Assembly (NCBI RefSeq): GCF_900119895.1
Contig: NZ_FQLR01000004.1
Span: 310,001-374,000 of the forward strand
Source: Collinsella phocaeensis
Lineage (GTDB): Bacteria > Actinomycetota > Coriobacteriia > Coriobacteriales > Coriobacteriaceae
Reading direction: 5' to 3'
DNA length: 64,000 bases
Shown: in pieces, positions 58,993 to 64,000 of the stretch
Layout: each line of letters opens with the position of its first letter
Numbering within the stretch: the first letter of the stretch is position 1
The notes under the pieces: model-generated
Seen by the model: the letters and a program-made list of their open reading frames with translations, nothing else
The model's database searches: none
Told to the model about the DNA's origin: nothing
Program-made: the position numbers and the translations under genes

Positions 58993-60045
58993 CTAGAGCG
59001 TGCCGAAGCGGTACTCGATCGTGGATGCGTACGGGTGCTCGGGTCCGCAGAGCGCCTGCGGGAAGCCGGGCGTGTTGACGGTGTTGGGATAGAGTTCGGG
59101 CTCCGCGGCGAAACCGGAGTGGCGCGTGTAGACAGCACCGCCCTTGGCGCACGCCTCGTCCAGGTAATTGCCCGTGTAGAGCTGCAAGCCGGGGTCGGTC
59201 ACGCGGATCTCGAGGGTGCGGCCGCTCGCCATGTCCTCGGCGCGAAGCGCGCGGCGGAGTAGCCCGGAGGAGCGGTAGCCGTCGATGCAGAAGCAGTGGT
59301 CGTAGCCCGCGCCGAAGCGGATCTGCTCGTCGTCGGCGTCGATGCGGGCGCCGAGCGATGCGGGCGCGGTGAAGTCGAAGGGCGTGCCCGCAACCGGGGC
59401 GATCTCTCCGGTGGGGATGAGCTGGGCGTCGACGGGCAGGTAGCTGGCGGCGTCGATCGTCACGACCTGGTCCAGGACCGATCCGGAGGCGTGGCCCGCA
59501 AGGTTGAAATAGGCATGGTTGGTCATGGCGACGTAGGTGCGGCGGTCCGACTCGGCGCGGTACTCGAGGCGGAGCACGCCGTCGGCGGCAAGGGTGAAGG
59601 TGGCGGCAAAGGTGCGCGCGCCGGGCAGGCCGAGCTCGCCGTGGGCGAGGTGGGCCGTCATGCGCACGGAGCAGGCGTCCTCATCGACCTCGACGTCCCA
59701 CATGCGCTGCTGGAGCGCATGGGCGCGGTCGGTGTGCAGGTTGTTGCCGTTCTCGTTGGCGACAAGCTCCCATTCGGCCCCATCGATCGTGCAGCGCGCG
59801 CCGGCGATGCGGTTAGCGCACGGGGCGATCGTCATGCCGAAGCCGGCATCGTTGCCGATGTAGCCCTCGACGGAGTCGAAGCCGAGCACCACGTCCTCGC
59901 GGACGCCGTCGGCATCCGGCACGTCGATGCCCACGATGGTCGCGCCGAAGTCCATGACACGGACGGCGATCCGCTCGTTTTCCAAGGTGTAGAGGGTTAC
60001 GGCCGATCCGTCGGGCGCCGTGCCGAACGCGGACGTGGTGATCAT
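58993..60045 (-). CDS. galM: Aldose 1-epimerase (mutarotase)
   Basis: This 350-residue enzyme interconverts alpha and beta anomers of galactose and other aldoses. Active-site residues: NNLHTDRAH, the proton-transfer histidine in MTNHAYFNLAG, YDHCFCIDG, and the glutamate region SGFAAEPELYPN. The start at 60045 has AAGGAG upstream on the minus strand. It is divergent from lacC. It could assist hexosamine or galactose use. Confidence 0.93.
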   Translation of the reverse strand: MITTSAFGTAPDGSAVTLYTLENERIAVRVMDFGATIVGIDVPDADGVREDVVLGFDSVEGYIGNDAGFGMTIAPCANRIAGARCTIDGAEWELVANENGNNLHTDRAHALQQRMWDVEVDEDACSVRMTAHLAHGELGLPGARTFAATFTLAADGVLRLEYRAESDRRTYVAMTNHAYFNLAGHASGSVLDQVVTIDAASYLPVDAQLIPTGEIAPVAGTPFDFTAPASLGARIDADDEQIRFGAGYDHCFCIDGYRSSGLLRRALRAEDMASGRTLEIRVTDPGLQLYTGNYLDEACAKGGAVYTRHSGFAAEPELYPNTVNTPGFPQALCGPEHPYASTIEYRFGTL

Positions 60046-60249
60046 GGGCGGGGCTCCTTCGCTGCTCGGCGCGCCCGTCCGGCGCGCCCTCGTATCGCGG
60101 CGCGCGCGTGCGCGCCTGATTTTTCTGCATCACATTATCGCCCAAGCGCGCGGCGCAGGGAGCGGTTTTCACAAAGCTCACCTTGCGTTTGCTTGCGTAT
60201 GCGAACCGCCCGCCCGCCGGTCCGCCCGTGTTCCGCCTGCGCGCCACGG

Positions 60250-60255
60250 TACAAT
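60250..60255 (+). promoter_or_regulatory. Candidate -10 box of lacC
   Basis: TACAAT lies 38 bases before the lacC start. The hexamer is identical to those before metA and the aldolase gene. There is no clear -35 box. Confidence 0.4.
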
Positions 60256-60292
60256 TGCGTCAACGAATCCCGTTTGGATGAAAGGGCTGGAC

Positions 60293-61228
60293 ATGATACT
60301 CACCGTCACCATGAACCCTGCGATCGACACCGCATACCACCTCGACCATCTGGCCATCGACGACGTGAACCGCGTCGCCCCGCGCAAGACCGCGGGCGGA
60401 AAGGGCCTCAACGTGAGTCGCGTCCTCAGGCAGCTCGGCGACGACGTTCTGGCAACCGGTCTTTCGGGCGGTCACATGGGCGCCTACATGGGCGAGCTCA
60501 TGGACGGCGACGGCATCGCCCACGACTTCACCCCGATCGCCGGCGAGACGCGCGTCTGCATCAGCATCCTGCACGAGGGCAACCAGACCGAGCTGCTCGA
60601 GAGCGGCCCGGAGGTCTCCGCCGACGAGCTGGCCGCGTTCCTCGACCGTTTCGGCGAGCTCGTGGTCAAGGTCGACTGCGTGACCATCTCCGGCTCCCTG
60701 CCCAAGGGCGTCCCGGCCGACTGCTACGCCGGCATGGTCGCGACGGCCTCGGCCGCTGGCGTCCCCGTGCTGCTGGACACCTCGGGCGCCTCGCTGGACG
60801 CCGCGCTCGCCGCCGAGGCCAAGCCCACGCTCGTCAAGCCCAACCTCACCGAGATCAACGACCTGCTCGGCACCGCGTTCACCCCCGACGACCTGCCGCG
60901 CCTGCGGGAGACCCTCGCCGCCGACGCCCGCTTCGCGGGCATTCCCTGGGTGGTCGTGAGCATGGGCGCCGCCGGCTCCGTCGCGTTCCACGAGGGCCGC
61001 GCATACCGTGCGACCTCCACGCCTATCGAGGCCGTGAACGCCACCGGCTCGGGCGACTCCACCATCGCCGGCTTCGCGCACGCGGTGGCCGCGGGCATGG
61101 GCGCCGAGGACGTCCTGCGCTACGGCAACACCTGCGGCAAGCTCAACGCGATGGATCCGCGTACCGGCCACCTCGTCATGGAGAAATGGGACGAGGTCTT
61201 CAACGACATCCAGGTCGTCGAGCTGTAG
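60293..61228 (+). CDS. lacC: Tagatose-6-phosphate kinase (PfkB family, LacC type)
   Basis: This 311-residue PfkB-family kinase (MILTVTMNPAIDTAYHLDHL ... GGKGLNVSRVLRQLG ... VTISGSLPKGVPADCYAGMV ... LVKPNLTEINDLLG) has the catalytic aspartate in NATGSGDSTIAG. LacC and 1-phosphofructokinase FruK are close; the context (AgaS and a KbaY-type aldolase) favours phosphorylation of tagatose-6-phosphate to the 1,6-bisphosphate. The start at 60293 follows GAAAGGG; an ATG at 60279 is an alternative. Confidence 0.88.
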   Translation: MILTVTMNPAIDTAYHLDHLAIDDVNRVAPRKTAGGKGLNVSRVLRQLGDDVLATGLSGGHMGAYMGELMDGDGIAHDFTPIAGETRVCISILHEGNQTELLESGPEVSADELAAFLDRFGELVVKVDCVTISGSLPKGVPADCYAGMVATASAAGVPVLLDTSGASLDAALAAEAKPTLVKPNLTEINDLLGTAFTPDDLPRLRETLAADARFAGIPWVVVSMGAAGSVAFHEGRAYRATSTPIEAVNATGSGDSTIAGFAHAVAAGMGAEDVLRYGNTCGKLNAMDPRTGHLVMEKWDEVFNDIQVVEL

Positions 61229-61430
61229 GCGCGCGGCGCTGGGCGCCGTGACTGCATGGCAGAGTCCGCATGCCCGTCGCGGGGCGGCGTGCGGAGGGAG
61301 GGGCGGCGGGCCGATGGGCTCGTCGCCCTTTGCGTGCGAGGCCGGGGGCACCGGGCTGCCGAGAGGCGTGGAGCTGCGGGGATGAGTCGGGCTTCCGCGG
61401 AAGGCGCTCCCGGCGCCCCCGCGCGTCGCG

Positions 61431-62237
61431 TCAGGCGCCGGCGCAGACGAGGCGCGGCGCGCGCGTGCCGTCGGGCAGCGCGGCTATGGCGGCCGACGCG
61501 ACCCCGTCCGGATCGGCATCCATCACCAGGACGTCGATGTCGGAGAGCCCGGCGAAGCGCATGAGCCCGGGCGCATCGACCTTGGACGCGTCGAGCAGCG
61601 CGACGCGGAGCCGCGTGGCCCTCAGGAACGCCTCCTTGATCTCGGCCATCTGCTCGAAGTTCGTCATGAGGCCGCGCTCGGGGACGAGCGAGGTGGGGCA
61701 GAGGAACGCCTTGTCCGCATGGAGGACCTCCAGGCCGCGTATGGCAAGGGGGCCGAAGAGGTAGCGGTGCCCCTTGCGCAGGGTGCCCCCGAGCAGGATC
61801 ACGTCGACCCCGGGAAGGCTCTCGTCGATGTAGTTGGCGATCGTGAGGTCGGCGGTGATCACCGTGATGCCCGTCCGCGCCCCGAGCGTGCGCACGAACT
61901 CGAGCGCCGTGGTGCCGGAGTCGATGAGGAGCGCGTCGCCGTCGTCGACCAGCTCGAGCGCTGCCGCGGCGATGGCCTGCTTGGCGGCGACGTTGACGTT
62001 GATGCGCTTGTCCTGGATGGAGACGGTGAGGGCGCGGCTGAGCGAGACGGCGCCCCCGTGCGTGCGGCGGAGCTTGCCGTCCGCCTCGAGCGCGTCGAGG
62101 TCGGCGCGAATGGTGACGGCCGAGACCCCGAAGGTGCGCGCGAGCTCGGAGACCTGCACCGATGCGGCGCGGTCGAGCATCGACATGATGGCGGCCCTGC
62201 GTTCTTCGGCAAAAGAATGCGCGGATACGTGGGACAT
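61431..62237 (-). CDS. DeoR-family sugar regulator
   Basis: This 268-residue repressor has an N-terminal helix-turn-helix (ERRAAIMSMLDRAASVQVSE ... FGVSAVTIRADLDALE ... KLRRTHGGAVSL) and a C-terminal sugar-phosphate sensor (DDGDALLIDSGTTALEFVRT ... VILLGGTLRKGHRYLFGPLA). Relatives include AgaR and LacR. It is divergent from the aldolase gene across a 457-base region with an AT-rich tract, and convergent with lacC. GGAGGGG lies before the ATG at 62237; an earlier in-frame ATG is disfavoured. Confidence 0.92.
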   Translation of the reverse strand: MSHVSAHSFAEERRAAIMSMLDRAASVQVSELARTFGVSAVTIRADLDALEADGKLRRTHGGAVSLSRALTVSIQDKRINVNVAAKQAIAAAALELVDDGDALLIDSGTTALEFVRTLGARTGITVITADLTIANYIDESLPGVDVILLGGTLRKGHRYLFGPLAIRGLEVLHADKAFLCPTSLVPERGLMTNFEQMAEIKEAFLRATRLRVALLDASKVDAPGLMRFAGLSDIDVLVMDADPDGVASAAIAALPDGTRAPRLVCAGA

Positions 62238-62694
62238 GGTTCCCCTCCGTCTCGAAATCGGAAGCCGACGGCGGCGCCCAACGGGTGCCCCGGCGGGTCG
62301 TTCGCGTAGCCCGGTGCGCACGCCGGCGCCCCGACTGATGCGGCAAGGCGCGCCGAGGTTGCATGCGGCGCAATTGTGCAGATTCTATTTTGCTTTATTT
62401 TCTTTTTTGGAAACAAAAAAACTTGCTTTCTCTTGCCTTTTTAAAGAAAAACAAGGAGAGCCGTCTGCGATGCGGCGGGAATCGGCCATTCGCATCGGCA
62501 TTTCCCCGCGAGCGGTCGAGCGCGTTCCGCCTGGGCTTTTCTTTTCTTTGCAATTCGGTCTCCCCATATACCGAGACGGAAGAGCCGTCGCAGGTGGGAA
62601 CGCATACAATGGCCTCAATGAGATCGCCGCTCACAGGGAGACGGCGACGACACGCCGGCGCGCCGGGCGCGGCGGCAGGAGGGAGCGATAGCTC
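62238..62694. other. Divergent control region between deoR and the aldolase gene
   Basis: A T-rich tract at about 62385-62460 (repeated TTTTCTTT/TTGCTTT pieces followed by AAAGAAAAAC) stands out in the GC-rich background. Further downstream are TTTTCTTTTCTTTGC near 62538-62552 and TACAAT at 62605-62610. DeoR repressors often bind several spaced T-rich repeats, so this is a likely operator region. No gene is visible. Confidence 0.5.
62605..62610 (+). promoter_or_regulatory. Candidate -10 box of the aldolase gene
   Basis: TACAAT lies 85 bases before the start. It is identical to the hexamers before metA and lacC. Confidence 0.4.
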
Positions 62695-63543
62695 ATGCTC
62701 GTAACCACCAAGGAGATGCTGCTCGACGCGCAGAAGAACCACTACGCCGTCGGCGCCTTCAACGTCGAGAACCTCGAGTTCGTCATGGCCGTCCTGGCTG
62801 CTGCCGAGGAGACCAAGTCCCCCGTCATCATGCAGACCACTTCCGGCACCATCAAGAAGACCGGCCTCGATTACTTCTACGGCTTGGTCAAGGCCGCCGC
62901 TGAGCGCGCTTCCGTGCCCGTGGCCCTGCACCTCGATCACGGCGACGGCTACGATCGCTGCATGAAGGCCCTCCGCACCGGTTACACCTCCGTCATGATC
63001 GACGGCTCCCATGAGTCCTTCGAGGACAACATCGCCCTCACCAAGTCCGTTGCCGATGCCGGCGCCGCTATGGGTATCCCCGTCGAGGCCGAGCTTGGCA
63101 AGGTCGGCGGCAAGGAGGACGACGTCGAGGTCGAGGGCGAGTCCCCCTACACCGATCCCGTCGAGGCCAAGGAGTTCGTCGAGCGCACCGGCTGCACCAG
63201 CCTCGCCATCGGCGTCGGCACCTCTCACGGCGTGTACACCGAGGAGCCCCACATCAACCAGGACGTCGTGAAGGCCATCCGCGCCGCCGTCGACGTGCCG
63301 CTGGTCCTGCACGGCACCTCCGGTGTGCCCGATGAGCAGGTCGCCGAGGCTGTCAAGAACGGCATCTGCAAGGTTAACTACGCTACCGAGCTGCGTCAGG
63401 CCTACACCAAGGGCTACATGGCGTATATGGCCGAGAACCCCAACAACTTCGACCCCAAGAACCCGGGCAAGGCCGGTGCCGAGGAGATCACCAAGATCGT
63501 CAAGATCCGCATGGAGAACCTCGGTTCCTGCGGTCGCGCGTAA
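62695..63543 (+). CDS. kbaY: Class II tagatose-1,6-/fructose-1,6-bisphosphate aldolase
   Basis: This 282-residue zinc-dependent aldolase of the GatY/KbaY group has the catalytic and zinc residues in ALHLDHGDGYDRC, EAELGKVGGKEDD, GVGTSHGVY and LVLHGTSGVPDE. The family cleaves tagatose-1,6-bisphosphate into dihydroxyacetone phosphate and glyceraldehyde-3-phosphate. Fructose-bisphosphate specificity cannot be excluded, but the locus favours tagatose. AGGAGGG lies at 62678-62684, ten bases before the ATG. A strong terminator follows. Confidence 0.9.
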   Translation: MLVTTKEMLLDAQKNHYAVGAFNVENLEFVMAVLAAAEETKSPVIMQTTSGTIKKTGLDYFYGLVKAAAERASVPVALHLDHGDGYDRCMKALRTGYTSVMIDGSHESFEDNIALTKSVADAGAAMGIPVEAELGKVGGKEDDVEVEGESPYTDPVEAKEFVERTGCTSLAIGVGTSHGVYTEEPHINQDVVKAIRAAVDVPLVLHGTSGVPDEQVAEAVKNGICKVNYATELRQAYTKGYMAYMAENPNNFDPKNPGKAGAEEITKIVKIRMENLGSCGRA

Positions 63544-63572
63544 GCTCACATAACGCTTGACTCCCGCCGGAT

Positions 63573-63648
63573 GCCCCGGAGGGTCCCTCGCAAACGTCCT
63601 CGGCTTCGCCTGCGGAATGTTTGCTCAGGACCCTCCGGGGCCTTTTTG
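63573..63648 (+). terminator. Terminator of the aldolase gene
   Basis: GCCCCGGAGGGTCC (63573-63586) pairs perfectly with GGACCCTCCGGGGC (63628-63641), and GCAAAC/GTTTGC pair again inside. The run TTTTT follows at 63643. Confidence 0.88.
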
Positions 63649-63840
63649 CGCCTCGCGTCTGCTCGCCGCCCCAAATAATGATGGTGCGCTGCGGATTGTC
63701 TACTTAGGAAGGCCTGACGGCCTTCTTGCATCTTGCGTCTGCTCATGGCCTCAAGAGGGCGGTGCGCTGCGGAATGTTTGCCCGGGATCCTCCTGGCCCT
63801 CCTGCATCGCGCTCACTGCCGTTTCGCCATCGCCTCCTGT
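63611..63840. repeat. Three degenerate ~78-bp tandem repeats
   Basis: The motif TGCGGAATGTTTG occurs at 63611 and 63768, with a variant TGCGGATTGTCTA at 63690, giving periods of 79 and 78. Each copy continues with a hairpin-forming GC stretch. The first two also share GCGTCTGCTC, and the last two share GGTGCGCTGCGGA. The second copy holds a small hairpin GAAGGCC/GGCCTTC. Confidence 0.65.
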
Positions 63841-63928
63841 CGTGCCATTTATGTAAATAGATGGCGAAGCGTGCGACGGGCGTGCGAAAATACGGAGCAG
63901 AAAGCACATTTGCGAAGGGGAGCGGCAC

Positions 63929-64000
63929 GTGGACAAGATAGAAATTCAGAAGCGCATGGAGAAGGCGATCCGCCTTACCGCCCCAGGTCAGCCCATCAGG
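63929..64000 (+). CDS. disA: Start of a probable diadenylate cyclase DisA gene
   Basis: Only 24 codons are visible: VDKIEIQKRMEKAIRLTAPG followed by QPIR at the window edge. A GTG start at 63929 has GAAGGGGA upstream. The RL-APG-P-R pattern resembles the N-terminus of DisA, the DNA-scanning c-di-AMP synthase. The catalytic DGA and RHR motifs lie beyond the window, so the call is tentative. Confidence 0.45.
   Translation, partial: MDKIEIQKRMEKAIRLTAPGQPIR

Larger units (their letters stand above)
63544..63928. other. Intergenic region with tandem terminator-like repeats
   Basis: It contains the aldolase terminator and three degenerate tandem copies of a roughly 78-base unit (63611 onward), then a short AT-richer stretch leading to the last gene. 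I see no coding sequence. Confidence 0.5.

Noticed and set aside
61229-61430. Terminator between convergent lacC and deoR
   Set aside because: GC-rich inverted pieces exist but none is followed by a T-run on either strand.
63611-63840. Tandem repeats as a CRISPR array
   Set aside because: The copies are degenerate, the period is about 78 bases without constant repeat/spacer alternation, and no cas genes are near.

Overview
The window is 64 kb of very GC-rich, gene-dense chromosome from what looks like a Coriobacteriia actinobacterium of the Collinsella type. The family-level signals are the FHA / PP2C / FtsW-PBP / PASTA-kinase cluster, the dnaX-ybaB-recR order, the tmk-holB-ricT order, comFC followed by a structured RNA and the long HPF gene raiA, and a gut-type amino-sugar PTS locus. 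Species cannot be named from the sequence alone. There are no rRNA genes, CRISPR arrays, insertion sequences or phage genes; one tRNA (Thr, anticodon CGT) is present.

Layout. 1-4.7 kb: 3' end of recQ, metA (predicted acetyl-CoA type), and an feoA-feoB fusion behind a palindrome-bearing promoter. 4.9-15.2 kb, all minus strand: a cell-division signalling operon transcribed as Ser/Thr kinase, fhaA, fhaB, PP2C phosphatase pstP, an ftsW-PBP fusion, and PASTA kinase pknB. 15.6-22.1 kb: dnaX, ybaB, recR, pcrA. 22.2-30.9 kb: brnQ, a ROK kinase, ppaC, a CaCA exchanger, nhaA, an aspartate aminotransferase and a STAS protein. 31.2-32.7 kb: tatA-tatC. 33.6-41 kb: topA, a frameshifted AbiEi-like gene, tmk-holB-ricT. 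41-44.3 kb: comF, a predicted raiA-type noncoding RNA, a solute-binding protein and raiA. 44.4-50.6 kb: degV, a His/Cys-tailed dehydrogenase, two hypothetical genes, a SurA-N-like protein, a purine nucleoside phosphorylase and a YhcH-family protein. 50.8 kb: tRNA-Thr.

51.4-63.5 kb is a locus that can account for uptake and breakdown of N-acetylgalactosamine or a related hexosamine: mannose-family PTS IIA-YajC-IIB-IIC-IID, a GntR/UTRA regulator, AgaS, NagA/AgaA, LacC, a DeoR regulator and a GatY/KbaY aldolase. The route would be PTS import, deacetylation, deamination/isomerisation to tagatose-6-phosphate, phosphorylation and aldol cleavage. Two DasR/NagR-like palindromes sit upstream of the PTS operon and agaS. 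Two truncated genes fused tail to tail (a deoR and a mutarotase remnant) mark an old deletion in the middle of the locus. The window ends at the first codons of a probable disA.

The most notable unexplained structures are: a 46-bp duplication that throws pstP out of frame; a perfect 27-bp inverted repeat in the pstP tail, which then runs into ftsW without a stop; a dnaX C-terminus in the -1 frame; the approximately 280-nt structured RNA between comF and raiA; a hairpin that would bury the comF start; and at least four kinds of palindromic intergenic element, one of which flanks nhaA with 28-nt identical arms.
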